Below, in pieces: positions 1 through 9,800 of a DNA stretch of 64,000 nt. The stretch is from Spodoptera frugiperda (taxonomy: Eukaryota; Arthropoda; Insecta; Lepidoptera; Noctuidae). The stretch covers positions 3,844,001-3,908,000 of the forward strand of contig NC_064212.1 of the NCBI RefSeq assembly GCF_023101765.2, written 5' to 3'. The notes beneath the pieces were generated by a model that saw only the letters and a list, made by a program, of their open reading frames with translations, searched no databases and had not been told where the DNA came from. Every line of letters starts with the position of its first letter. The first letter of the stretch is position 1. A program made the translations under genes and the position numbers.

Positions 1-172
1 GGTCTCCGCGTGTAGGAATCCGTCTTCCGAAAGCGTCTGATAGCATCCCGTACAGTGATTCGAGGTACACCAAGCATCCGAGCATTGTGACGTTGGCTGT
101 ACCCAGCATCGGCAAAAGCTACGGCTCTTGCAGCTCCAGTTGCATCCAGTGGCACTTTTATTCGATTACAAT
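1..172 (-). pseudogene. Tc1/mariner-type transposase N-terminal HTH fragment (cut by window edge)
   Basis: Read on the minus strand, this stretch gives an open frame containing GYSQRHNARMLGVPRITV followed by a segment ending RRFRKTDSYTRR. That is the usual layout of the N-terminal paired-like helix-turn-helix of Tc1-like transposases, where the first HTH is followed by a GS-Y-RRP linker. No start codon precedes it in a convincing place, and the rest of the protein would lie to the left of the window, so completeness cannot be judged. It sits in an intron of the first integrin gene, opposite to the gene. The family call rests on motif recognition only. Confidence 0.5.
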
Positions 173-483
173 AATCAAGTGGGTGCAGAAAGTTAAACAA
201 AATGGTAATCACACCAAAAAGAGCAGGATAACCAGGTTAAAACTCACACTAACCCGATCGCTGAGAATGTAAAATTTCGACTAAGTTACAAAAATGCATC
301 TGAATGCAGGAACTTCTAAAAAAAACAAGGGTCAGAGTGTTTAATTTATTGCCAAAGTACCCACTTGAAACATAACAGCCATCGGGATAAACATTCCTTA
401 TCGCAAACTAACGTGGTGACGTATTTCTAAGGTGGGCGGTTAAATGTGCCTGTGAGTGTATAATAGATAATCTTCAAGTGTGG

Positions 484-760
484 GAGAGACATGGGCCGGC
501 TCGACCGGAGTGATACCACTGCGTCACAGAAAACCGACGCGAAACAACGCTTGCGTTGTGTTTTGTTGTATGAGTGAGGTTACCGGAGGCCCAATTCCCC
601 CTTCCCAATCTTCCCAATCCCCGATTCCCGAACAACAACCCTTAAATTCCTAACTCCCAAAAAGCTGGCAACACACTCAAGTGTCCATGGGCGGCGGCCA
701 TTGCCATCAGGTGATACGTCTGCTCGTTTACGTGTTTCATAAAAAAAAAGAAATGATACT
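484..760 (+). repeat. Dispersed retroposon family A, copy 1 (GGCCGGCTCGACC repeat)
   Basis: The sequence runs from GGGCCGGCTCGACCGGAG through GAGGTTACCGGAGGCCCAAT to CATCAGGTGATACGTCTGC and ends in an A-rich tail. The same core recurs at 15325-15510 and 54549-54815 on the minus strand, and truncated at 48496-48566. I recognise it as a very common noctuid repeat. The A-rich tail suggests retroposition. It occupies intron sequence just upstream of the first visible integrin exon. Confidence 0.7.
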
Positions 761-803
761 TTTTATCCCACGGCAATACGGGCGAAGCCGCTGGCACCTT
801 TAT
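749..803. repeat. Fragment of the TTTTTATCCCACGG repeat family D
   Basis: A short stretch with TTTTTATCCCACGG and GGGCGAAGCCGCTGG resembles the 3' part of a widespread lepidopteran repeat. Related pieces lie at 34488-34640 and 43005-43100, and possibly at 20795-20835. It ends about 40 bases before the integrin exon at 845. Confidence 0.45.
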
Positions 804-844
804 ATTAAACAAGTAAACTTTATAATGATTTACATTTGTCTTAG

Positions 845-982
845 GTACGGTGAAAGATGTGCCTGTGTAAAAAATGGAAGAAACGTGTATAATGACAATT
901 CCACCTGCATTGCTCCTGGCAGCAAGGATATCTGCAGCAGACACGGCACTTGTAACTGTGGTGCCTGTGATTGCTTGGACAG
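845..982 (+). CDS. Integrin beta exon: I-EGF module
   Basis: The exon starts after a TTAG acceptor with one base completing a codon, then reads YGERCACVKNGRN and CSRHGTCNCGACDCL. This cysteine spacing is that of an integrin EGF repeat. It ends GAC AG before a GTACAT donor, in phase 2, and joins cleanly to the exon at 1947 to give an RYEGEFCEC junction. It carries one N-glycosylation sequon (NDNST region). Confidence 0.85.
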
Positions 983-3900
983 GTACATTACACGTGTAGT
1001 ATTATTAGAATTGGAACTTGAAACGGGATATTTACCTTGTTTCAATTTTTATGATGTCGAGAATTAAATCGAGTTACAAGTGACAGTAGTTGCGGTGTCA
1101 GCAAAAAAAATGAACGAGAAAGAGTTTAGACCGATTTGTCTGCTCGTAAACATCCACCCGCATTTACTCCAGTTTATCCGTGATCATGGCGCTTGCAACA
1201 GTGCCGAAATATCGGAAAGTCATAAAAATTTAAAAACATGGTAAATATCCCGTTTCAAGTTCCAATTCTAGTGTTAGTGACCATGTCAGTGTAGTATTAT
1301 ATTTTCAACCATTCATACCATACTGGGTGGTTGATACTAAATTATGTACGCCTATTATTTTATATACATACTGATAGTAGATTAGCTACATCTAAGTAAC
1401 GTGAGGTTATTCTTTGTACACAATGCTCAGATTTGAACTTGAATTAGTAATAACACTTTAATAAATTATATAGATAGATCAAGATTTTATAAAAATAATA
1501 AAAAAAATAGATTTGGCTTTAGCAGTGAGGTGCAGTGGGAATCTTACTCAACGAGTGATAAGTTTAAATCTTGCATGGAACAGATATACGTAATACTATT
1601 TGTGTGATCCACACACTACTGTTCCTAATCTGGGTGTACCTAAATGCACTTACAACACTATATTGACTAAAAATCACTCCGCGTATGCGCACGCTGCTCA
1701 TGATGAAGAGTCTCTCTGTGGCTCGAAATTTGTAGAGCTTTTCTCCATTAATTTACGTGAGTAAAACGTGAGTTTTAGTCAATTTAGTAGGCCTCACGAT
1801 AGTTATTATAAAAAAATACAGTGACACTATGTCTGTTCAGCAAAACAATTTTATTGTGTGCTGCCATTCAAATAATAATAACATTTTTGAGACACCCTTT
1901 GTAGACATAGACAACTGTGTAAATGAATTTGACTCTTATTGTCTAGGTACGAAGGTGAATTTTGTGAATGCAACGTGGACAGCTGCCCGCGTAGTGCAAA
2001 GAGTGGCGAGGTTTGCCATGGTAGGTTGCATGGGAAGTGTAACTGTGGGAAATGCAAGTGTGCGCCGAAGTGGTCTGGTGACGCTTGCGATTGTTACGAC
2101 TCGGACGAGTATTGTAACCGTACCTGATGGGAGTGTGATATCTAGAAACCGATAATAATATGTTCAGCAAGGAACGCCATGATATTAATACGGTGATAAT
2201 GTAGTACTTGAATAAGCCTAACTTCGAAGATCTAAAAATTACTCTACCTCAAGGTGATCAATGGACGTGTCGGCCAAATTAAGGAGCATTCGAATTCGAA
2301 TATACGATAATAGAAATGTTCCTATTGTATCAGTTTACAATGGAAGTATTTCGGAACTAAGGATAATGAAGCTTGTCCCTCGTGTATATATTATAGGGGT
2401 GAATTTTAAAAAGAAGTTTTTGTAAAAACTTCTTTAGCTGTCAAATAAAATGCTTGTTATGTTGTCTCGTTTATTAACACATTGAACACCGTGGATCTAA
2501 GGAATAAAAATAATTCATTAAATATTATATTTTTCGGCCTACTCACGTAACTGTTTCACGAGGAACCTATCGACTGGTTTCAAGCAACGCTGTGGCTCAT
2601 ATTCATGAGCAGCATTTTGTGACATACAACGCGACGACTGTCGCGCAGCTACAAACATAATCATTAATTTATTATATCCCTCAAAAGTTATAATATAATA
2701 CAAATACTTATAAATAACTTCCAGATTTGCCACAACCGCGGGGATTGTGTGTGTGGTAACTGCCAATGTTCACAAATTGCCGAATGGGACGCCCGTTACA
2801 GTCAAGACTCTCATTGCCTAGTATCACCCTGTACTGACTGCCACGACCTGCAGTGCAGGAAGTTGACCAACTGCGCCAAAGATCGCAGAATCGGCAAGGA
2901 CGACTGCACCAATGACCGCATTAAGATCACCGTTGTCGATAGACTGAGCAATGACACTGATTTCTTGGAATTATGGAACTTATGCAGTAATGTTAAGGTT
3001 GAAGATAATTGCAACACTAGTTTCTACTACCGGTACAATGATGTTGACTACAGTATCGACGTTATCATTGCCAGGAACAAGGATTGTGCTCCCAATTATT
3101 TTAGTGAGTATTCTTGACATTATTCTGGAAACTATCGTTTTCTTTTTCTTCTCCTCTTATAATATCTTCTGATGTATTTCGTTGCGGGATCCAAGACAGT
3201 TATTCATGTCCCTGGGACGTGCCGGACTTCAGTGTTCCGGTGTTTTCATAATCATAATAATCATTCATTTATTTCAGACCATGGTGTCCATTTAGTTAGT
3301 AACAATTTTCTTATAGACTTGTGTTAGTAATACACAGAAACAAATTATAAAAAAAATAAAAACAATAAAAGTAAAGTAAATATTTTCATGTTGTATCAAC
3401 TGTAGATCACTTCCACAAATAACCTATTATATAAATCGTAACAATTGGGTGTTACATTCATCCTAGCCCTAAGTAATTACAGATGGGGCCCAGTAGGGCT
3501 GATGCCTGATCCGGAGCTGCGGACTACCTAACGGGTTTACCGGGGCTCCGGTTCGAAAAGCAGGAGTAGGAACGGGGTGATTTTTAGTCAGTAAGAGTCT
3601 GACACTCCCTCTCGCCTCGCCCAAGACGAGAGAAGTCATTGGATGACGTTCCCACCTCAAAAAAAATACACATATAACCTATTATGTTATATAAATCGTA
3701 ACAATTGGGTGTTACATTCATCCTAGCCCTAAGACAATTAAAAATTACATTATTAAATAAAAAAAAACTGACATTATCTACATTATTTTTCAGTGTTTGG
3801 TGGTCTCTTTCTCTTGACGCTGTTGATAGTAGGTATCGGTACCTTGGTCGCGTGGAAACTGCTGACTGACGCCAAGGATCGTCACGAGTACCTTCAATTC

Positions 3901-4014
3901 ATGCAACAGAACAAACAAGATGCCTCTGGACCAAGCCAAAATCCTTTGTACGAATCTCCTACTACAACGTTCAATAATCCAGCTTTCAGGAAAAAGTCTG
4001 TCGATCATAAGTAG
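845..4014 (+). CDS. Integrin beta subunit, 3' part of gene (four visible exons)
   Basis: This is the C-terminal half of an integrin beta subunit, a single-pass plasma-membrane adhesion receptor that pairs with an alpha subunit and links matrix ligands to talin and actin. Visible exons are 845-982, 1947-about 2119, 2725-3103 and 3794-4014. They encode cysteine-rich I-EGF modules, the beta-tail domain, a transmembrane segment and a cytoplasmic tail with KDRHEY, NPLY and NPAF. The PSI, hybrid and beta-I exons should lie left of the window. Joints 982/1947 (phase 2) and 3103/3794 (phase 1) fit, but the joint 2119/2725 does not keep frame as it stands. The orthology group is not resolved. Confidence 0.88.
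983..1946 (+). other. Intron with foldback retroposon
   Basis: AT-rich intron between two I-EGF exons. The only organised feature I see is the repeat at 1006-1288. The rest shows no exon-like frame. Confidence 0.7.
1006..1288 (-). mobile_element. Short retroposon/foldback element, family F copy 1
   Basis: The unit is flanked by the perfect 12-bp direct repeat GTGTAGTATTAT (994-1005 and 1289-1300), as expected for a target-site duplication. It contains two perfect 31-bp inverted arms at 1006-1036 and 1240-1270. A relative lies at 21488-21649 in opposite orientation, and a fragment at 42005-42062. The shared core includes TTTCCGATATTTCGGCACTG. It carries no coding capacity. The insertion lies 11 bases after the splice donor of the exon ending at 982. 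Confidence 0.65.
1947..2119 (+). CDS. Integrin beta exon: I-EGF modules (3' end uncertain)
   Basis: After a TCTAG acceptor the frame reads RYEGEFCECNVDSCPRS, then HGKCNCGKCKCAPKWSGDAC and DCYDSDEYC, matching the FCEC...CxCxxCxC...CDC pattern of integrin I-EGF3/4. The frame meets TGA at 2125-2127. A GT donor at 2120-2121 would end the exon in phase 1 and one at 2109-2110 in phase 2. Neither matches the phase-0 start of the next exon at 2725. The 3' boundary is therefore tentative. Confidence 0.75.
2120..2724 (+). other. Intron; possible unseen microexon
   Basis: AT-rich sequence between I-EGF exons. Because the flanking exons do not join in phase, a microexon of a few codons may be hidden here, but I could not identify it by eye. 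Confidence 0.5.
2725..3103 (+). CDS. Integrin beta exon: last I-EGF and beta-tail domain
   Basis: The exon follows a TTCCAG acceptor and begins ICHNRGDCVCGNCQC, the end of I-EGF4. The beta-tail domain follows, with CTDCHDLQCRKLTNC and later YRYNDVDYSIDVIIARN before CAPNYF. This order matches the juxtamembrane ectodomain of integrin beta subunits. It ends in phase 1 at a GTGAGT donor and joins to 3794. Confidence 0.85.
3418..3473 (+). repeat. Left copy of long direct repeat flanking retroposon B1
   Basis: This copy runs from ATAACCTATTATATAAATCG to ATCCTAGCCCTAAG. It recurs at 3673-3733 with a 5-base length difference near its start. The two copies bracket an A-tailed retroposon, so they may be an unusually long target-site duplication or an older tandem duplication. 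Confidence 0.75.
3474..3672 (+). repeat. Dispersed retroposon family B, copy 1
   Basis: The unit begins near CAGATGGGGCCCAGTAGGGC, contains CAGTAAGAGTCTGACACTCC and ends CCACCTCAAAAAAAATACAC. Relatives are at 37749-37930 and 44037-44213 (minus) and 54940-55072 (plus). The A-tail and variable left ends suggest 5'-truncated retroposition. It has no coding capacity. Confidence 0.7.
3673..3733 (+). repeat. Right copy of long direct repeat flanking retroposon B1
   Basis: Second copy of the repeat at 3418-3473. It ends with the same ATCCTAGCCCTAAG and differs by an extra five bases (GTTAT) early in the unit. Confidence 0.75.
3794..4014 (+). CDS. Integrin beta exon: transmembrane helix and cytoplasmic tail
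   Basis: The exon reads MFGGLFLLTLLIVGIGTLVAW, a single hydrophobic helix, then KLLTDAKDRHEYLQF. The latter corresponds to the membrane-proximal KLLxxIHDRREF segment that clasps the alpha subunit. NPLY is the first talin/PTB-binding motif. A TTTFNNPAF segment stands where the second NPxY is usual, with Phe replacing Tyr. The stop is TAG at 4012-4014. The single-exon tail and its length are typical of the family. Confidence 0.9.
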
Positions 4015-4049
4015 CGGTGGAAATTGATTTTGTATTTTGTGTCGAAGAG

Positions 4050-4055
4050 AATAAA
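4050..4055 (+). terminator. Poly(A) signal AATAAA
   Basis: First canonical signal, 36 bases after the stop codon of the upstream integrin gene. A second AATAAA at 4146-4151 sits in similar surroundings (GAGAATAAAGTTT), so 3'-end use may alternate between the two. Confidence 0.6.
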
Positions 4056-4145
4056 GTTTAATTTAGCATTTGGTTAAAATCTGTGTATCATAAATATTAA
4101 ATAGTAGTGAAAAAGTAACTTTATTTTGTGTCTTGTTCTAATGAG

Positions 4146-4151
4146 AATAAA
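4146..4151 (+). terminator. Second poly(A) signal AATAAA
   Basis: A second GAGAATAAAGTTT block lies 96 bases after the first. It may be an alternative 3' end of the upstream integrin gene. Confidence 0.45.
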
Positions 4152-5454
4152 GTTTTATGACTGACATGACTTTGTAATAAAAAGCCTCTTAAAAATATAG
4201 AAAAAATAGTAAGGTGTTTTTTTTTAATAAACATTATTTATTTGTTTATTTTCAGTCAGTCCTTATTTGTATTTAGTTTTCACTCACTTGTATATCTAAA
4301 TCTAAAACTATAAAAAATATTTTAAAATCAGAATTTTCAGTTTTCTTTCGATATTTAGTTTACTGGGTATAATGGGGAGATTTGGACAACTGGGTAAGTA
4401 TTTTTTTTTTCAAATAGTTGGTATAAGTAGATATGTACTAAAGCTATTAATGTAGAGTTATCTCTACCTCTTCAGTATATACCGTACCTCTGTATAAAAG
4501 GTATAAACGTATTATCAAAAGAAAAAAGCCTAAAGTAAATAATCAAAACTGTAAACAACACTTATCGGTAATGCATATTTATTTTTTTAGTTAATTTCTA
4601 ACATAATAGATTGAACAGTAATCATGTAAAATTGGCAAATATTTTTCTACAGAATTCTCTCCCATACAAATTCCATCACTTTTGAAAATAGGTACAAAAT
4701 AACAATATTTCTACTTTTTATTTTTTGCTTCCAATGTGCCATTTTTTAGGTATTCTCTATCATGAAGCAGCTCTATCTATCCATTATTCTGCTAAAATAT
4801 GCATAGGTAATTTAAAAAAACATTCTGCTTGAAAAAAACTGAACGAGTCATAAATAATATTGCCACACATGGGTAGAATGCTTTGTTTTTACTGGAGCGC
4901 CTTTGCATATAATAGTAGCAATGAAGTGTCTGAACACATTTGTTGCTAAGATTTTGTTTTATAGAGATTTTGAGTTTAGAACATAATAAAATTTAAAACG
5001 TGAAATAAACATAATTAAACTTGGATTGCTTTCTTTTGAATTATTATTAGTGACCCTTACTATTTCATAATTAAGTCCATACTTTTTGCACAAACGCACT
5101 AATATTAGTGGTTAATTAAAAATAGACATTGTCTCTATGACAGAATTTTTAATCTACGACAAAGAATACAAATTTTTGGAATGAATCTTCCACAATGACG
5201 TATTTATTGGAAATAAACCAGTTTCAACAAAGGGAATAAGTGACACATTCCATGACTAGATGGCGCTGTCCCCAAACAATAACAAATATTTCCTTATTCG
5301 GTCTCCTGTGACGCACAGAGTTATTAAATTGTCGAAAATTTTACAATTTCATAGTTAGCTAAAACATAAAATTAACATATCACAAAAAAATATTCTTATC
5401 TTGCAGAAAAAAATATGTAAAAAGAGAAAAATCCTGTATCACGCTATCGAGATG

Positions 5455-5790
5455 TGTTCCTCGATTTGTACACGTACAAAGCCGTTTAAATAGGTCATGG
5501 GGTCCGTTTCTACGCAGTGAAGTAGTACCCGGGGTGGAGCTACTCTACATCCACCCCACCCGGGGAGGTCCTTATGAGCGTATACTGCTGTGAGCCACGG
5601 CGGCAGATATGTGAATAATTCCGTTGTCGAAATGACGATGAGTCCAGGTTTATCCTGTCATTATGTTAGCCCTGCTTGGTGGAACCCCTCCGCCACGTCA
5701 GTTGCTGCATGTCCAGGCGTTTAATCGCTACAGAGATTCTTTGAGTCCGTAGAGGATACATTCCTCAACCCCACTGCCGTAGAAAATTTG
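5455..5790. other. GC-rich island, unidentified
   Basis: This block is much richer in G and C than its surroundings. It contains ACCCGGGGTGGAGC followed by CATCCACCCCACCCGGGG, which can pair imperfectly. I see no long reading frame. It could be a fragment of a transposon or an old exon; nothing in the sequence decides. Confidence 0.4.
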
Positions 5791-6429
5791 ACTCTTTTGT
5801 TTTTTTTTTATTTATTTTATTTACAGTTTTTCTCTATCAAAAAGTAACTAAAATAATTGCAATAGCCTTTTTGCTTCAATATTAAAAATAATAAAAATAT
5901 AATATTGAAGTTTTTACTCAACATTTCTATCACCACGAATTTTTATTTTTTGTGAGTTTATTATAATGATAGGTTAAGATAAAACATAATGTTTAGACAT
6001 TCAATCTAGCTACTAGTAACAACTATAATACCTACAACATGTGGCAACACGCTACCCCGAGGTCTAAATGGCAACATATTTATTAAAAAATGCTTATTAG
6101 GTACCTACGTTATGCAAAATAAATTGGACTTTATTATTTAAGTATACAGTAGTGGCATTATTTACTACTTTAAAAAAAGTTGAAAAATAATTTGCACTAA
6201 TTTTATTTTTCTAAAGAATCCAAAAATCCCCATCATTATGGTGAGGTAGAGCACCATTATCATTATAAAAAATCCTTTCTCATAGAAAATTAAAAAAAAA
6301 AACGTTTTAAAATATTAATAAATCAGAAAGACTATGGTCTAGTTCTAATTTCATCAATACCTTTTAAACCTGCTTACAAAATATTTATTAAGGCTCTATC
6401 TATGACGCATGTTAAAGATTTTTTTTATT

Positions 6430-6714
6430 ACATCTTAACTCGACTACCGACGACGTAAAGAGTAATTTCCGCGAATTTTCCTTCCATGCCCGCGACGTCG
6501 CGATGATTCATCTCGGCCGCGGCTTGAACTTTCTGACAATAGTTCGTACACAGTCTGTGCTCATTCGTGCGACCGAGCGCGCGCATTTCATATTTCGAAC
6601 GCGACATTCTTTCGTCTTTAACTTCGAATAAAAAAAAATAAAAGGCGCCATTTTATTTAAGTAATTAATTTTAGTAATCTTTGATTTATTTTTAAAGTCA
6701 GTTTTATTTAAATA
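6430..6714 (+). promoter_or_regulatory. Probable promoter and 5' UTR of the second integrin-like gene
   Basis: A CpG-rich stretch immediately upstream of the first coding exon includes GACGTCGCGATG, CTCGGCCGCGGC and a CAGTCTGTGCTCATTCG segment that could hold an initiator. No clear TATA box is seen. The assignment rests on position and base composition. Confidence 0.35.
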
Positions 6715-6861
6715 ATGAGAACCATGGCTAGTGTGTGTTTTTTTGTGATTATGCTCGTTTTTGTACAAAATGTTTTCGGAAATGTTTGTACGAAGAATGA
6801 AAATAGTTTAACTTGCGACGAATGCATCAGGTGCGGCGGTGAATGGTGCAGGGAACGTAAG
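6715..6861 (+). CDS. Exon 1: signal peptide and start of PSI domain
   Basis: ATG at 6715 (MRTMAS) is followed three codons later by a second ATG at 6724 in the stronger context ACCATGG; either may initiate. The hydrophobic stretch VCFFVIMLVFVQNVFG is a signal peptide. NVCTKNENSLTCDEC and CGGEWC then open the PSI domain. It ends AAG before GTAGGT, phase 0, and the next coding exon is 21.3 kb away. Confidence 0.85.
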
Positions 6862-9800
6862 GTAGGTGTTATTTTTTTATTATTTTGATGCATAAATTAG
6901 GGAGAAACCGGTCACATACGGACAAGGATTCAATAAACGGACCCTACTAACTTGGTACATGGATATTTATCCAAAAATATAGATAATAAAATCTTATGGT
7001 ACCCGCTGATAAATACATTAAAAAAATGTTCCAAATTCTACTTTTTTAAATTTTAGATTGATGTAGGGTTTCTATACAAATTACAAACTTATTCGCTTTA
7101 GTTTAATTTATTCCAATCCGTTAAATGATTCGTCAAGGTACACATTAAAGATTCTGGACATGGTTTCTGTAACCTTTATCTATCCATCAAAAATATATTA
7201 ATTTGCATGCTCCAATCCTTATCGTAACTTCGGCCCTGATTGAAAGAGAAGAGACGTGAATTTAATGCTGAGGACAATCTAGAAGCCAGTCTATGACGGC
7301 TTATATTAATAACCAAAAAATTGCAATTGTCGAATTTTGTAGAGAATTTCTATCTTTGTTTTTCTAAAGGCATCGTTTATTTATTTTGGTAGTAAAAACC
7401 TTTATAAGAATATGTATATTGTATAGAGAATAGCTAATTTTCTCGTTTCTCCTAATGTAATATTAAGTATAAAATGTTATTTTCTATAACATAAAATGGA
7501 AATAAAATGTCGTTCTTAAGACGCAGTAAGTTTTTATGATGCAATATTTTAATAAATACTCATGTAACGGATGTACATAAGTTTATTATTTTATAATTAT
7601 ACAGTTAGTGACAATCACACAGGTAACACACAGACAGCAGTTATACAGTTCAACACAATAATCTAGGTACAAGGTAGGGCGCCGCGCGACGCAGTCGCGC
7701 GCGCATGTGCTTTCACTACGGGCGTGTAGGGCCGACTGGCGACGTGAGGAGCGGTGGGAACGCCGCGGCTTGCGTTAGCGCGCGAAGCGCGTAACCGACG
7801 CGTCGGATGATATTCTCGTTATAACACAGCACGTAAACGACGCGACGGATGATATTCTCGCTACACACTCCCCCTCTAGTTCGGACATAGCGCCCTCGCG
7901 TTCGGACTAGCATCGAATTTACGGGGTCGACCACGCTTGCGCTTCTCACGAACCGGAGACACGATGTCGCCGACGAATGGCGTTAAGTGTGACACATGGT
8001 ACCGTCCAATGTGTTCAGCTCGCGTAAGTCCCTCGATAACATAAGTGGTGGAACTTACCACTTCCCGAATACGATACGGGCCGTCTCTCCTAGGGATGAA
8101 CTTCGCGGTTTGTCCACGGCCTGCGTCGTTCATACTCTGCGTCTTTAGGAGGACAAGATCACCTACCTTATAATCCGGAGGCGTACGTCTACCTTCATCA
8201 GCATACTTCTTCCTGATGGACTGGGCCTGCTCATGGACATCCCTGGCATCTAGAAGCGCTGTCGACAACCTACGAAGGTAAGGCGTAATATTCGGTACGA
8301 AATTATCGTTATCCACGATGGCTTTCATATCAGCCACGACGTCAGATGGTGCGCGCAGCTCCCTTCCGAAGGTAAGAAAAGCCGGTGAAAACCCCGTACT
8401 CGCTGTCACGGCGGAATTCATCGCAAACCTTATAGCTGCGAGATGGCGATCCCAAGAGGCGTGGTCCTTCCCCACCAGAATTGCCAACTGGGGTTTGAGG
8501 TCCCGGTTCTTGCGTTCAACGGGGTTGCTTTCCGGGTGGTACAACGGCGTCAAAGACTGTTTGATACCCATCACGTGACATGCCTGTTGCATCACCTCAG
8601 CTACGAACTGAACTCCGTTGTCGCTGACCATCCTACGCGGGACTCCAAACCTCAAGAAGACTTCGCCGATTAAAATCTCAGCGCACTCTACGCTGGTGGC
8701 GGTCTCCAACGCAAACAACTCAACCCAGTGAGTACACACGTCCTCTATAATAAGGATCCAACGGTTACCTTTAGCCGTCTTCGGCAAAGGTCCAAACAAA
8801 TCTACTGACACGACCTCGAACCGGCGAGTCGCAGCAGGCGTCTGCAGTAGTCCTGCAGGCTTCTTGTTGTCTGCTTTATAACGCTGACAAGCAGCACAAC
8901 GTCTAACATAGTCAGCAACGAAGGTTCTCATACCTACCCAAAAGTAGCGAGCTCTGATGCGCTGCAGGGTTCTCTCAACACCGAAATGACCTGCGGTGGG
9001 AGCGTCATGGAAGTCAGCAAGGATGCCCTCTCTTTCATGACTCGGTACCACGAGACAGGCGGAGTCAACGTCGTCAGCCTCGGGTGCACACCGATACAAT
9101 ACTCCATCAGACATCAGATAACCTCGTTCTGACCAGCCCCTCCCCCTAGACGGATCGGAGTCCTCCAGATCCTCTACGATCGTCTTCAGCTCGGGGTCTT
9201 TGAGCTGGTTATCACGAACGTCGGCAGGTGCCCTGTGTGGTATATCTACAGTCACTAAGCATACCTCGCATCCACCTGGGTCCTTTTCACAGCAGGCGGG
9301 GCGGCTTAGCGTATCTGCAATCACGTTCACTTTACCAGGGGTGTACTGGATCTGTAAGTTATAAGCCTGAAGGGTCAATGCCCACCTTGCCAAACGGCTA
9401 CTGGGGGACTTCAAACTCATCAACCAACGTAAGGGTTGATGATCGGACTTGACGATGACCTCTGATCCTTCGATGTAGCCCCTGAATTTAGTCACCGCCC
9501 AGACCACAGCTAGTGCCTCCCTTTCCGTGGTGGTATAGTTGCGCTCAGCTGGTAACAGCAACCGACTGGCGTACTCCACAGGCCTCTCGTCAGGGCCCTC
9601 CCCTGCATCAGAACTGCTCCGAGACAGTAACTACTACTGTCGGTATTAAGAGAGAAGGGCTTACTTTCGTCGGCTTGACGGAGTATGGGCGCGGTGACCA
9701 GGAGTCTCTTGATATGCTCGAACGCAGCCTGCTGCTCCTCATGCCACCTCCATGAGCTATTCTTCTTGAGAAGGTCAGTTAAAGGCTTCGCGACAGCGGC

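Larger units (their letters stand above)
3104..3793 (+). other. Intron holding a retroposon between long direct repeats
   Basis: Intron between the beta-tail and transmembrane exons. Its main content is the family B retroposon at 3474-3672 and the 56/61-bp direct repeats flanking it. Confidence 0.75.
4156..6714. other. Intergenic spacer between the two integrin beta genes
   Basis: About 2.5 kb of AT-rich sequence with no supported gene. It contains a GC-rich island at 5455-5790. From about 6430 to 6714 a CpG-rich stretch probably includes the promoter and 5' UTR of the second gene. Confidence 0.7.

Noticed and set aside
1829..2155. 108-codon plus-strand frame over the I-EGF exon
   Set aside because: It is in a different frame from the cysteine-patterned I-EGF reading, which matches the integrin family.
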